NCBI GenBank assembly: GCA_004211235.1
Contig: SEEY01000011.1
Span: forward strand, 1 to 18,336
Direction of reading: 5' to 3'
Origin: Rubrivivax sp.
GTDB lineage: Bacteria > Pseudomonadota > Gammaproteobacteria > Burkholderiales > Burkholderiaceae
DNA length: 18,336 nt
The notes beneath the pieces were generated by a model. It worked only from the letters and a program-made list of their open reading frames with translations, had not been told where the DNA came from and searched no databases. The position numbers were made by a program, and so were the translations under genes. How positions within the stretch are numbered: the first letter of the stretch is position 1; every line of letters starts with the position of its first letter. Of the stretch, positions 6,664 through 15,345 are shown piece after piece.

Positions 6664-7428
6664 TCAGGGCGCCAGCGTCCTGGCGTTCGCCAGCTCTGGC
6701 CTGAGCTTCACCAACCCGTCCATCACCTGCTCCGAGAACAGCGCGGCGCCCTTGGGGCCGAGGTGGGTGCGGTCGAAGCGGGGCGGCGCCTCGGCCAGTG
6801 TGTCGGCCGCGGCCTGGCCCATGGCGGCGACGGCTGCATGGCTGATGGCGTTCAGGTCCAGCACCGGCACGCCCTGCTCCTCGCCGACCTTGAGGATGGA
6901 CTCTGCCCAGGGCCGCAGGTCGTTGGGCAGTTCGCCGTTCTTGAATGTGCGGCGCGTCAGCGGTGTGACGAGCAGCACCTCGGCACCGGCAGCCTTCACG
7001 TCCTTCACGTAGCCGGCCATGTTCGGGCTGAACTCGGTCGCGAAGTCGGTCGAGCGGCCCGGCTTGCCGGGCTGGTCGTTGTGGCCGAACTGGATCAGCA
7101 CCAGCGTCTTCTGCCTCTGGCCGTTTTCGCCGCGTTCGTTCAGCAGCGCCAGCACCGTGTCCCACAGGCCTTCGGCGCGGAAGCTCTTGCTGGAGCGGCC
7201 GCCGCGCGCGAGGTTGATGCAGGCGACCTGCTGGAAGCGGGCGCACAGCGCATTGCCGTAGCCGCTGCGCGGCGCCATCGTCGAGTCGCCGACGAGGATG
7301 AGGCGCGGGCCGGTGGCGACGTTGGCCGTGGTCTCGCCGGCCTTGGGTGCCGAAGCGGCGGGCGCCTGGGCGACGGCCGCGCCGGCCAGCAGCAGCAGCG
7401 GCGCGATGAACAGCGTGGAGAGCTTCAT
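6664..7428 (-). CDS. Rhamnogalacturonan/pectin acetylesterase, CE12 (SGNH hydrolase)
   Basis: The 254-residue protein has a Sec signal peptide (cleavage near AVAQA, residues 18-22) and the four SGNH blocks in order: GDST with nucleophile Ser49, ARGGRSSK (Gly76/77), QFGHND with Asn117, and FDRTHLGPKG with Asp219 and His222. This pattern is that of CE12 esterases, which remove acetyl groups from rhamnogalacturonan I or other pectin and so open it to lyases. The family also contains xylan acetylesterases, so the exact substrate is inferred from context. Its ATG overlaps the stop of the pectate lyase gene by 4 bp (ATGA, 7425-7428), implying translational coupling and equal production. It is the last gene of the leftward pectin unit. 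Confidence 0.9.
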   Translation of the reverse strand: MKLSTLFIAPLLLLAGAAVAQAPAASAPKAGETTANVATGPRLILVGDSTMAPRSGYGNALCARFQQVACINLARGGRSSKSFRAEGLWDTVLALLNERGENGQRQKTLVLIQFGHNDQPGKPGRSTDFATEFSPNMAGYVKDVKAAGAEVLLVTPLTRRTFKNGELPNDLRPWAESILKVGEEQGVPVLDLNAISHAAVAAMGQAAADTLAEAPPRFDRTHLGPKGAALFSEQVMDGLVKLRPELANARTLAP

Positions 7429-8768
7429 GGTTTTGCGAGGTTAGGCCAACCCGCCTTGGGCGACATGTCGTCGAGGTTCCAGTCCTCCGCCTTGAAGGCG
7501 CGGCGTGTCTGCGCGTGGCGTGGGTAGCCCAGCGCGTTTTCCACCTCGGAGTCAATCAACTTGCCCTTGCCCAACGCCATGTCGGCCAGCAGCTTCGCGT
7601 CCAGCGGATCACGGGCCCAGGGCCGGGCGCCGACCAGTGGCGGCAGTTCCTGCGCGAGCGAAGCGGCCGGGCGCAGCGCCGGCAGGTTGGGCGGCAGCGT
7701 GGGCTGCTGCGCGGCGATGACCTTGCCGGTCGTCTGCGCGTTGCTGCCCATCAGGCCGACCGGCCTGCCCTGCACATCCTGGGCGATGTTGTCGGCCATG
7801 AAGAGCTCCAGGTCGCCCTGGCCCAGCATCATGAAGAAGGGCGTGCCGGCCACCGTGCTCGGGCCGTGGCGCAGCGCGTTGCCCACCAGGGTGAGCTTGC
7901 CGACCTGCCAGGGCTGGCCCGTCCACTCGTTGGCGAGCAGGTTGTAGTGAACGGCGCGGTCGCCGGGGTTGAAGATGAGGTTGTTGACCATCGCCCCTTG
8001 CGCGCCGCCCTTGAACAGCGCATTGCGCTGCCGGTTGCTCACGTAGACGTTGCCGTAGATCAGAACGCCGCTGGTGTTGTCGTGGATCAGCGAGCCCTTG
8101 CTGTGCTCGCCCTTCACATGCACCGAATTGCCGAGGCCCTCGTAGATGAGGTTGTGGCTGTAGGTCATGCGGTGCGACGTGGCCTCGCGCCACTCTTCTG
8201 GCGTCTTGCCCTCGAAGCGGGGGCCGCTGGCCGACAGGTTTTCGTCGGTCGCCCAGGAGAAGCTGCAGTGGTCGACGATGACGTCGTGCGCGCCGCCGAT
8301 GCCGGAGATGCCGTCCTGGTCGCCGCCGCCCTTCTTGGGCCGGCCGAACTCGCCGGGCCGGAAGCTCAGGTGCTGGATGACGACGTCGTGCGTCGAGATC
8401 GTCGTCTCGGCCTTGATGATGTGGATGCCGGGCTCGGGCGCGGTCTGGCCCGCCAGCGTCAGGAAGGGCTGCGTGATCTTGAGCGGCTGGCCGCCCATGT
8501 CGATGACGCCGCCGACCTCGAAGACGACGATGCGCGGGCCGGTCGCCTCGATGGCTTCCTTCAGGCTACCGGGGCCGGAGGCAGCGAGCGTCGTGACCTT
8601 GATGATGCGGCCGCCGCGGCCGCCTTCAGTCTCGGTCCAGCCGCGCGTGGCGATGCCGGCAGTGGCGGGGGGCGTGGCGGCAGCGGGCGCAGCGGCGGCG
8701 CTCGCGTTCCATGCGAACAGTGCACCGGCCATGGCCAGAGCGGAGAGGGAAAAAGATCTGAGACTCAT
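7425..8768 (-). CDS. Pectate lyase, polysaccharide lyase family 1
   Basis: The 447-residue precursor has a signal peptide (hydrophobic core 8-20, cleavage near ASA-AAA), then a right-handed beta-helix of PL1 type. Signatures are GGRGGRIIKVTTL (49-61) and GPGSLKEAIEATGPRIVVFEVGG near the N-terminus, repeated strand segments (TISTHDVVIQHLSFRPGE), and DHCSFSWATDENLS (166-179), equivalent to the family's DH-S block near the calcium site. It cleaves de-esterified polygalacturonate by beta-elimination, usually with calcium, outside the cell or in the periplasm. The start at 8768 has no clear Shine-Dalgarno sequence; a 13-bp hairpin lies about 25 bp upstream, and translation may depend on the transcript from the receptor gene 72 bp away. 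The C-terminal 100 residues are not assigned. Confidence 0.9.
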   Translation of the reverse strand: MSLRSFSLSALAMAGALFAWNASAAAAPAAATPPATAGIATRGWTETEGGRGGRIIKVTTLAASGPGSLKEAIEATGPRIVVFEVGGVIDMGGQPLKITQPFLTLAGQTAPEPGIHIIKAETTISTHDVVIQHLSFRPGEFGRPKKGGGDQDGISGIGGAHDVIVDHCSFSWATDENLSASGPRFEGKTPEEWREATSHRMTYSHNLIYEGLGNSVHVKGEHSKGSLIHDNTSGVLIYGNVYVSNRQRNALFKGGAQGAMVNNLIFNPGDRAVHYNLLANEWTGQPWQVGKLTLVGNALRHGPSTVAGTPFFMMLGQGDLELFMADNIAQDVQGRPVGLMGSNAQTTGKVIAAQQPTLPPNLPALRPAASLAQELPPLVGARPWARDPLDAKLLADMALGKGKLIDSEVENALGYPRHAQTRRAFKAEDWNLDDMSPKAGWPNLAKP

Positions 8769-8792
8769 GGTGTGCGAATGCGTCCAATGAGA

Positions 8793-8824
8793 AGCGCGCA
8801 GCGGCCAAGGAGCCGTTGCGCGCT
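8793..8824 (-). terminator. Strong 13-bp hairpin between TonB receptor 1 and the pectate lyase
   Basis: AGCGCGCA (8793-8800) pairs with TGCGCGCT (8817-8824). CGGC (8802-8805) pairs with GCCG (8812-8815), with one G-T pair between the two blocks and a 6-nt loop. There is no T-run on the - strand, so it may be an attenuator, a transcript-stabilising or processing hairpin, or an inefficient terminator that lowers lyase/esterase expression relative to the receptor. Confidence 0.55.
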
Positions 8825-8840
8825 AGGGGTACAGCAGCGC

Positions 8841-11807
8841 TCAGAAGTTGTACTCGGCGCTGAAACGGTAGCTGCGGCCCAGCACGTCGGCACCGCTGGT
8901 GAGATAGCCGCTGTAGTTGCTGTTGGCCGTCAGCGCCGGGTACACGTTGGTGAGGTTGTTGATGCCCACCATCACCTTCAGGTCCTTGGTGAAACCGTAG
9001 GCGACGCTCAGGTTGTACTGCTTGTAGGGCTTCACATCGGTGTAGCTGGAACCGGCCCGAGGGGTCAGGTCGTTCAGGCCGCTGCTGTAGCGCTGCGACA
9101 GCTGCGTCGACAGCCTGCCCAGGCGCCAGTTCACCGAGGCGGTGTGCTTCCAGCGGTAGACGATCTGCTGCGTGGTGGCCAGGCCGATGTTGGGGCCGGT
9201 GTAGCGCGCGTCGTTGGTCAGGATGCCGACGTCGTCCAGCATCTCGCCGCCCTTCTCGATGGAGAAGGAGTATTTGTCGTAGTAGGTGCCGTCGAGCTTG
9301 AAGTTGAAGATGCCGTAGTCAGCGGTCTTCAGCTGGTAGGTGGCCGCGATGTCCAGGCCGCGCATGTCCATGTCGCCGCGGTTGGCCTGGCTGGTCAGGA
9401 TGTGGTTGATCGTGCCGTCGGCATTGCGCAGGATGTTGGCCGCGTACTTGGCCGGCTGCTGCTGCACCTCGGCCAGCGTCAGCGCACCCAGCACGTTGTT
9501 CAGCTTGATGCCCCAGTAGTCCACCGTCACCAGCAGGCCGCGCACGGGCTCGAAGGCGCCGCCCACGGCCCAGCCCTTGGACTTCTCGGGCTTCAGGAAG
9601 CTGTTGTCGGGCGACTTGGTCCAGTAGTCCGTCGTGACATTGCAGACCTGCTGCGCCGTGAAGCCCGCCACCGGCGTGCCCGTGTTGGTGATCAGCGGCG
9701 TGGGGCTGGGGCACAGCACCGGGTCGTCCATCGCGACCTGGCGCACTTCCGGCGTCGGGTTCTGGATGTCCATGATCGACGGCGCGCGGAAGCCCGTGTT
9801 GGCCGAGGCGCGCAGCATGACCTCCGCGGTGGGCTGGAAGCGCACCGACAGCTTGGGGTTGACCGTCGTGGTCTTGAGGTCGCTGTAGGTGTCGGAGCGC
9901 ACGGCGCCGTTGATGCTCCAGACCTTGGTGATCGGCGCGTCCAGTTCGATGACCGCGGAGCGGATGTTGCGGTGCAGACCGGCGGCGACGCCAGTCGGGT
10001 TCTCTCCAACGATGTCGTCCTTGTTCACCACACCGGCGCTGCTGATGTTGTAGCTGCCGTTGGGCAGCTTGGCGACATAGTCCAGCGGCGCCGCGCTGAC
10101 GCGGGCCGAGTCGCGGCGCAGTTCGCCGGAGACGGCCACGGTCAGCGGGCCGCCGGCCAGGTCCATCAGCTCGCGGGCCAGCGTGAAGTCGACCGCCTTG
10201 TTGAAGGCCTCGTTCTTGCGGTAGACGTAGTCGCGCAGCTCGATGCTCTTCAGGTACTCCAGGCCGGCGGCGTCCTGCAGGCCGAACGGGTTCAGGATGC
10301 CGTTGGTGAAGCCCTCCTGCGCCTTGCTGTACAGGATGTAGCCGCCGCCGGTGGCGGTGTTGCGCGTCGAGTGGCCGTAGTTCAGGCCGACGCGGTAGTC
10401 CCAGTTGAAGACCGAGCCTTCGGCACTCAGCACCACGCGGTCACTGATCTGCTCGTCATTGCGGTAGGCCGAGCCCAGCTCGCCGGGGCCCCACTGGAAG
10501 TAGACCAGCCGGTTGTTCATGTTCAGGTTCGTGACCGTGCCGGGCGTCTTCGCCGCGTCGATGAACTGGGCCGGCGAGTTGGTGCCGGCGCCGGTGTTGG
10601 TGCCGATGACCTTCACCAGCGGCGTGATGCCCTTGCCCGGGTAGAACTTGCTGGTCGACGGGATGGTGTAGGTCGTGGCCGGCTCGTTGGAGCTGGGCAG
10701 CTGCATGCCGCGGTACTTCTCGACCGTGAAGGTCGAGTGCACCACCTCGGCGGTGACGCGATGGCCCTTGCCCAGGTTCATCGTGCCCTTGCCGTACATG
10801 TTGCGGATCTCGCTCCCGTCGCTGACCGCGGTGTAGAAGTTCGGATCGCGGTAGCAGCCTGGCGAGTAGGTGGCCGGGGTGGCAACGCTGCCCGCGCCCA
10901 GCGTCGGCAACGAGTACGGCGCCACGCAGCCGGTCGCGAAGCTGGAGTTGTAGTTGCTGTTGGCGCCGGCGCTGAAGCCGTAGTTGGCCGCCGGGCTCTG
11001 GTTCTTGTTGCTCGGTGCCACCAGCAGGCCCAGCTGGTTCAGCGCCGAGCCGTCGTACAGCTCCGGACGGTCGCCCTGGAACAGCGCCGACTTGGTCTGG
11101 TAGTCGAATGAGCCATAGACGTTCCAGCCGTCTGCGGCCAGGTCGCCGATGCCGCCGATGAGGCCAAGCGCATGCGTTGCGCCGTGGTTGCCACGCTCCG
11201 GCGAGTTCTGCTCGAACTTGATCTTGGCGCCCTTGAAGGTGTTGTAGGTCAGGAAGTTCTGCACGCCGCCGATGGCGTCGGAGCCGTAGATGGACGAGGC
11301 GCCGTCACGCAGCGTCTCGGCGCGCTCCATCGCGATGCGCGGGATCACGTTGACCGAGATGTACTGGTCCTGCAGCGGCTCATTGGCCATGCGGCGGCCG
11401 TTGAGCAGCGTCAGCGTGCGCATGGGGCCGAGGCCGCGCAGGTTCAGCACCGGGCCGGCCGCGCCGGCGTTGGTGCCCAGCGACTGGGACTGCGGCATCT
11501 CCAGCACCAGATCCTTCAGCTCGGTGTGGCCGCGTGCATCGAGCTCTTCGGACTTGATCGTGGACACCGGCAGCGCGGTCTCGCCGGCCAGCCGCTTGAT
11601 GGACGAGCCCGTGACCTGGATGCGTTCGATGGTGACGGGCCCGGTCTCGGGCGTCTGCGCCTGAGCGCCGTGGGCCAGCGCCAGTACGGCTGCGGCACCG
11701 AGGCTGAGCCGCGCACGGCTCGGTGCGCTGCGTTGAGGAACAGGTCCAGTTGCGCTGCCCCGCGGGCATGCGGCGGCTCTGACCGGAACGGTCGGAAATG
11801 TCTTCAT
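8841..11807 (-). CDS. TonB-dependent outer-membrane receptor 1
   Basis: The start at 11807 (MKTFPTVPV...) is chosen because GGAGA (11812-11816) lies 4 nt upstream; the frame extends 17 codons further but with no such site. The 988-residue protein has a long basic leader, then a hydrophobic signal core (LSLGAAAVLALAHGAQAQ, about 33-50). A plug domain follows, with a TonB-box-like ERIQVTGSSIKR, the conserved VLNLRGLGPMRTLTLLNGRRM, and YGSDAIGGVQNF. A 22-strand-type barrel then ends in the aromatic YRFSAEYNF, the usual outer-membrane insertion signal. It should import large ligands with energy from TonB-ExbB-ExbD; oligogalacturonides or rhamnogalacturonan fragments are inferred from neighbours. 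No SusD-like lipoprotein accompanies it. It is upstream of the lyase/esterase pair and separated from receptor 2 by a terminator. Confidence 0.93.
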   Translation of the reverse strand: MKTFPTVPVRAAACPRGSATGPVPQRSAPSRARLSLGAAAVLALAHGAQAQTPETGPVTIERIQVTGSSIKRLAGETALPVSTIKSEELDARGHTELKDLVLEMPQSQSLGTNAGAAGPVLNLRGLGPMRTLTLLNGRRMANEPLQDQYISVNVIPRIAMERAETLRDGASSIYGSDAIGGVQNFLTYNTFKGAKIKFEQNSPERGNHGATHALGLIGGIGDLAADGWNVYGSFDYQTKSALFQGDRPELYDGSALNQLGLLVAPSNKNQSPAANYGFSAGANSNYNSSFATGCVAPYSLPTLGAGSVATPATYSPGCYRDPNFYTAVSDGSEIRNMYGKGTMNLGKGHRVTAEVVHSTFTVEKYRGMQLPSSNEPATTYTIPSTSKFYPGKGITPLVKVIGTNTGAGTNSPAQFIDAAKTPGTVTNLNMNNRLVYFQWGPGELGSAYRNDEQISDRVVLSAEGSVFNWDYRVGLNYGHSTRNTATGGGYILYSKAQEGFTNGILNPFGLQDAAGLEYLKSIELRDYVYRKNEAFNKAVDFTLARELMDLAGGPLTVAVSGELRRDSARVSAAPLDYVAKLPNGSYNISSAGVVNKDDIVGENPTGVAAGLHRNIRSAVIELDAPITKVWSINGAVRSDTYSDLKTTTVNPKLSVRFQPTAEVMLRASANTGFRAPSIMDIQNPTPEVRQVAMDDPVLCPSPTPLITNTGTPVAGFTAQQVCNVTTDYWTKSPDNSFLKPEKSKGWAVGGAFEPVRGLLVTVDYWGIKLNNVLGALTLAEVQQQPAKYAANILRNADGTINHILTSQANRGDMDMRGLDIAATYQLKTADYGIFNFKLDGTYYDKYSFSIEKGGEMLDDVGILTNDARYTGPNIGLATTQQIVYRWKHTASVNWRLGRLSTQLSQRYSSGLNDLTPRAGSSYTDVKPYKQYNLSVAYGFTKDLKVMVGINNLTNVYPALTANSNYSGYLTSGADVLGRSYRFSAEYNF

Positions 11808-11892
11808 GCTGTCTCCGATGTGTGACGCCTGGCCTGCGCGCTGCGCGGCAGCCGGCACTTCTACGGCGGAGACCTGCAGGGTTCCGCAAGCG

Positions 11893-11924
11893 AAAAGGGC
11901 ACAGACGGCAGGTCTGCGCCCCTT
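11893..11924 (-). terminator. Rho-independent terminator of TonB receptor 2
   Basis: Read on the - strand, AAGGGGCGCAGAC and GTCTGTGCCCTTT form a 13-bp stem around loop CTGCC and end in TTTT. Two positions are G-U pairs on the - strand but A-C mismatches on the + strand, so the structure works best in the leftward direction. It begins 23 bp after the receptor 2 stop, which implies that receptor 1 has its own promoter or relies on read-through. Confidence 0.75.
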
Positions 11925-11947
11925 GCTTTATCGAGGCTGGGGAGGCC

Positions 11948-14887
11948 TCAGAACTTGTAGCGACCGCCGATGATGAACTCGCGACCGGTGTAGTTGTTCA
12001 CCACCACGTTGTTCATCGCGCGGGAGATGAACTGGTCGTTCGGCTGGTTCGTCAGGTTCGCCGCCTCGAACGTGAGCTCGAACTGCTGGTTGAGCTTGTA
12101 GCTCATCGACAGGTCGACGTTCAGCGTCTTGTTCTTGCCTGCCACGTCCTGGTTGTTGCCGGCCGGGATGGTGGTCAGGAAGGCCGAACGTGCCGAGGTG
12201 GACACGCGACCGCTGAAGGTGCCGTCGTCGTAGTAGACGGACAGGTTCCAGGAGCGCGGCGACAGATTGACCAGGTCTTCCGTGACGGTCGTGGCGCCGA
12301 TGGCGGTGCCCGACAGCGGGTAGGACATCTTGGACTTGACCTGCGTGTAGTTGGCCAGCATGCCGAGGTTCTTGAAGACACCGGGCAGGAAGGTGAAGGG
12401 CTGCTGCACGTTGATCTCGAAACCGCTGAGCTTGCCGCCTTCGGAGTTGACCGGCGCGCTGACGGTGAAGATTTCATCGCCGTTGAAGTTGCTCGGCAGC
12501 AGCGACAGCGGCAGGCCGGTCTGGTTGTACGGCACCTGGCGCGCCACGGTCAGCACGTAGCTCTTGATCTTCTTCTGGAACAGGCCCAGGCCGACGAAGC
12601 CGTTCTTCGAGTGGTACCACTCGATGTTGGCGTCCACCGTCGTGGCGCGGAAGGGGTCGAGCGCCGGGTTGCCGCCGGTGTAGCTCAGCGTGCCCGTGGT
12701 GCTCAGCGTGCCGCCCGGGTTCAGGTTCTGCAGCGGCGGGCGGGACATGACCTTGGCCGCCGCGGCGCGCACGATCAGATCCTTGGTCAGGTTGACCGCC
12801 ACGTTCGCAGAGGGCAGCACGTCCTTGTACTCACGGTCGGCGGTCACCAGGCTGCCGCCACCGGTGGCGAGGTAGCCGCTGGCGCTGATGTCGGTCTTGA
12901 CGTAGCGCGCGCCGGCATTGCCGCGCACGGCCATGCCGCCAAGGCGGGTCTCGAAGTCGGCCATCAGCCAGCTGCCGGTGTCCGTCTCGACGATGCCGCG
13001 ATTGCCACCGCGCGCCGAGCCGTTCGTGATGGAGGTCAGCCGGTAGTCGCCCGGGCCGCCGGCCGCACCGGTCTTCAGGCAGTTGCAGTAGATGTCATAG
13101 GCCTGCGTGATGGCGTCCAGGTTGGGCAGCACCCAGGACGTGACCGAGCCGGGCGGCAGGTCCTGGCCCTTGCCGAAGCCGGAGAGCGACGTCACCAGGC
13201 TGTTCGGCAGCACACCGGCCGGCAGCGTGTTCATCGTCTCCACCGTGCGGCGCATGTCGTAGCTGGTGAAGCTGAACTTCTTGTACTGGAAGCCGCCCTT
13301 CAGGGTCAGCGCGTCGGGGATGATTTCCCAGGCGATGTCCGCCGTCGCGACATCCTGCTTGTTGGTCACGCCGTTGGGGCGGATGCGGATTTCGCTGGGC
13401 GTGAAGTTGGCGATGGACGTGGAGCCCACCGGCACGCCGTAGATCTGGAAGCCGCCGCTCGGGCTGCTCGGGTCGAGCGTGCCGTAGCTGAGCAGCGGCG
13501 CGCGGTCGTTGCCGCGGGCATCGAAGACGTAGCCGTTGACGTTGGGCGCATCCAGCGTCGTGGTCGTCTGGATGGGGTTGTTGAAGCGCGACTTCGCGCT
13601 GCCGCCGCGCAGCGTCAGCTTGATGGTGTCGCTGATGTCCTGTTCGACCGTCAGGGTCGGCTGCGAGAACTCGGTGGTGAGCTTGTCGAAGCGCGACTCG
13701 GAGCGGATGTCCACGCCGTTGAACTTGCCGTAGACCATCTGGCCGCTGGGCGCGAACTCGGCGGCCAGCACGCTGGTCTGCTGCTTGCCGCCGGCCGTCA
13801 GCGCGCGGCTGAAGGAGATGGCTTCCAGGAAGTCTTCCTGACGCGTCGCATCGAGCTTGCTGTACAGCATGTCGAAGGTGAACAGCGTCGTGTCGCTGGG
13901 GCGCAGCTGGATGGAGCCGGTCAGGCCCAGGCGGGACTGGTCATGCGTCAGGCGGCCGTAGCGCGGCAGGCGCGGGTGGAAGTTGGTGGCCAGCGAGGCG
14001 GTGTTGTAGGCCGCGAGGTATTCAGGCGTGTTCGGCAGGCGGGCGACGCCCTGGGCGGCGGGGCCGCAGGTCGTGGCCGTGGAGCCGGTGGGCAGGTTGG
14101 TCGTCACGCCCTGCGGCGGGCACCAGCCGCTGAACGTGTTGCCACTGGACGGGCCGTTGTCCCAGCGCACGGTGCTGAAGCCTTCTTCGTAGACCTTGCG
14201 CTGCGAGTAGGCACCCGACAGCAGCACGCCGATCTTCTTGTCGGCGAAGGTGTTGGAGATCAGGAACGCGGTCTTGGGCGTGGTCTTGCCCGAGAGCTGG
14301 TTGTAGGTGCCCTTGACCGACACGGCTGCCGAGAACTTCTTCAGGTCGAAGGGGCGTGCGGTCTGCAGGTCGATGGTGGCGCCGAGCGAGCCTTCGTCGA
14401 CGTCGGCCGAGCTGCTCTTGCGCACGGTCAGCGAGTTGAAGAGGTCGGCCGCGAAGACGTTGAAGTCGAACGCACGGGTGCGGTTGGCACCGCCCGAGCT
14501 GTCGGTGCCGCCGGTGGTGGCCAGCGCCTCGATGCCGTTGATGCGGGTGCGGGCGAAGTCGCCGCCCAGGCCGCGCACGGTGATGTTGCGGCCTTCGCCG
14601 GCGTCGCGGTCGATCACGACACCCGGGATGCGCTGCAGCGACTCGGCGAGGTTGGTGTCGGGGAACTTGCCCATGTCCTCGGCCTTGACGACATCGACGA
14701 TGCCCTTGTCCTGGCGCTTGGCGGTCAGCGCGCTCTCAAGGGAGGCGCGAATACCGGTGACGACGACGGTATCGAGCTGATTGGACGGGGCGGCGGCTTC
14801 CTGGGCCCAGACGGGCGCGGCCACGAGGGCGACGGCCAGAGCGACGGGGCTGAGGGTCAGCGGGCGGGACGGACGGAAAGCGGGCAT
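11948..14887 (-). CDS. TonB-dependent outer-membrane receptor 2 (Xanthomonas/Caulobacter carbohydrate type)
   Basis: The ATG at 14887 (MPAFRPSRP...) is preferred because AGGAGA (14893-14898) lies 5 nt upstream; the TTG six codons earlier would place that site inside the gene. The 979-residue protein has a signal peptide ending PVWAQ, a TonB-box-like LDTVVVTGIRASLESAL, and a plug with KAEDMGKFPDTNLAESLQRIPGVVIDRDAGEGRNITVRGLG. That plug wording is typical of the carbohydrate-linked receptor family described in Xanthomonas and Caulobacter. The barrel ends GREFIIGGRYKF with a terminal Phe. It is not closely similar to receptor 1, so the two may take different pectin fragments. It is the first gene leftward from the divergent regulatory region shared with kduD, and is followed by a strong terminator. 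Confidence 0.94.
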   Translation of the reverse strand: MPAFRPSRPLTLSPVALAVALVAAPVWAQEAAAPSNQLDTVVVTGIRASLESALTAKRQDKGIVDVVKAEDMGKFPDTNLAESLQRIPGVVIDRDAGEGRNITVRGLGGDFARTRINGIEALATTGGTDSSGGANRTRAFDFNVFAADLFNSLTVRKSSSADVDEGSLGATIDLQTARPFDLKKFSAAVSVKGTYNQLSGKTTPKTAFLISNTFADKKIGVLLSGAYSQRKVYEEGFSTVRWDNGPSSGNTFSGWCPPQGVTTNLPTGSTATTCGPAAQGVARLPNTPEYLAAYNTASLATNFHPRLPRYGRLTHDQSRLGLTGSIQLRPSDTTLFTFDMLYSKLDATRQEDFLEAISFSRALTAGGKQQTSVLAAEFAPSGQMVYGKFNGVDIRSESRFDKLTTEFSQPTLTVEQDISDTIKLTLRGGSAKSRFNNPIQTTTTLDAPNVNGYVFDARGNDRAPLLSYGTLDPSSPSGGFQIYGVPVGSTSIANFTPSEIRIRPNGVTNKQDVATADIAWEIIPDALTLKGGFQYKKFSFTSYDMRRTVETMNTLPAGVLPNSLVTSLSGFGKGQDLPPGSVTSWVLPNLDAITQAYDIYCNCLKTGAAGGPGDYRLTSITNGSARGGNRGIVETDTGSWLMADFETRLGGMAVRGNAGARYVKTDISASGYLATGGGSLVTADREYKDVLPSANVAVNLTKDLIVRAAAAKVMSRPPLQNLNPGGTLSTTGTLSYTGGNPALDPFRATTVDANIEWYHSKNGFVGLGLFQKKIKSYVLTVARQVPYNQTGLPLSLLPSNFNGDEIFTVSAPVNSEGGKLSGFEINVQQPFTFLPGVFKNLGMLANYTQVKSKMSYPLSGTAIGATTVTEDLVNLSPRSWNLSVYYDDGTFSGRVSTSARSAFLTTIPAGNNQDVAGKNKTLNVDLSMSYKLNQQFELTFEAANLTNQPNDQFISRAMNNVVVNNYTGREFIIGGRYKF

Positions 14888-15121
14888 GTAGGTCTCCTGG
14901 TGCAAGGCCGCCTGGGCGTGTGGACGCTGGCAGCTCTCGGGTCTTGGTGGCTTAACCCGGGTACACGCAGGGCACCCGTTGATTCTGGAACCGGCTTCGC
15001 GGCAGTGCGAGCACCGGGGTGGTCACGATCGCTCGCAATGAGCTGTCGCGGCGGAAAACTTGTTTATCAGCGCGGCTTTGGGGCTGGCTTGTAGACGATG
15101 ATAGGGGGAAGCTGGCAAAAT

Positions 15122-15158
15122 CGGAACACTGGTTCACTAAATAGAAACCATGATTCCG
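15122..15158. promoter_or_regulatory. Candidate operator: symmetric two-block palindrome
   Basis: CGGAA-N3-TGGTT (15122-15134) is mirrored exactly by AACCA-N3-TTCCG (15146-15158) around position 15140. Both blocks are perfect and equally spaced. A third related site, CGGAA-CCG-CGTTT (15200-15212), lies downstream, and AAATCGGAAC is repeated exactly at 15118-15127 and 15196-15205. The palindrome overlaps the proposed -35 of the receptor 2 promoter, as expected for a repressor of both divergent units. The regulator is not in the window. Confidence 0.55.
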
Positions 15159-15232
15159 CAACACTTTTTGCCCACCTAAGCTCAAGCAAATCCGCAAATC
15201 GGAACCGCGTTTCAACTCTAACGATCCAATCG

Positions 15233-15245
15233 CGGCAACTTGCCG
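15233..15245. promoter_or_regulatory. 13-bp perfect palindrome, possible second operator
   Basis: CGGCAACTTGCCG is perfectly symmetric around C15239 and lies about 100 bp before kduD. It differs from the CGGAA sites, so it could bind a second protein; a chance palindrome in GC-rich DNA is also possible. Confidence 0.3.
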
Positions 15246-15345
15246 AAAGACTTCTTCACATGCCGCCACAAGTTCACGGCGGAGGTCCTTCGGTCAAGCC
15301 GTGTTCCTTTGACGCAACTGGTGCTTCGCACCTTGGACTACTGAC

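Larger units (their letters stand above)
14888..15345. promoter_or_regulatory. Divergent regulatory region between TonB receptor 2 and kduD
   Basis: These 458 bp have no credible gene, and the part from about 15040 on is visibly richer in A+T than the flanking genes. A possible leftward promoter is -35 TTCCGA (complement of 15121-15126), a 17-bp spacer, and -10 TATCAT (complement of 15098-15103). Its -35 overlaps the palindrome at 15122-15158. That places the start of the receptor 2 transcript near 15090 with a leader of about 200 nt. I could not find a convincing rightward promoter for kduD. The stretch also contains a 10-bp direct repeat, a 13-bp palindrome, and a small hairpin before kduD. 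Confidence 0.6.

Noticed and set aside
7515..11111. A 1198-codon open frame on the + strand, opposite the lyase and TonB receptor 1
   Set aside because: It runs antisense to two clear genes with domain signatures, and its translation is a repetitive mixture of R, A, V, Q, H and D typical of the complement of GC-rich coding DNA.
8841..14887. A SusC/SusD-type polysaccharide utilisation locus
   Set aside because: No SusD-like lipoprotein is present, and both receptors have proteobacterial TonB-receptor features rather than the Bacteroidetes SusC extension.
11798..15094. A 1098-codon open frame on the + strand, opposite TonB receptor 2
   Set aside because: Same reason: it mirrors the codon pattern of the receptor gene, has no recognisable domain, and would extend over the terminator and both receptor starts.
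15201..15213. A canonical KdgR operator
   Set aside because: GGAACCGCGTTTC has the general form but departs from the enterobacterial consensus, and no IclR-type regulator gene is in the window, so I keep it as part of an unnamed site cluster.
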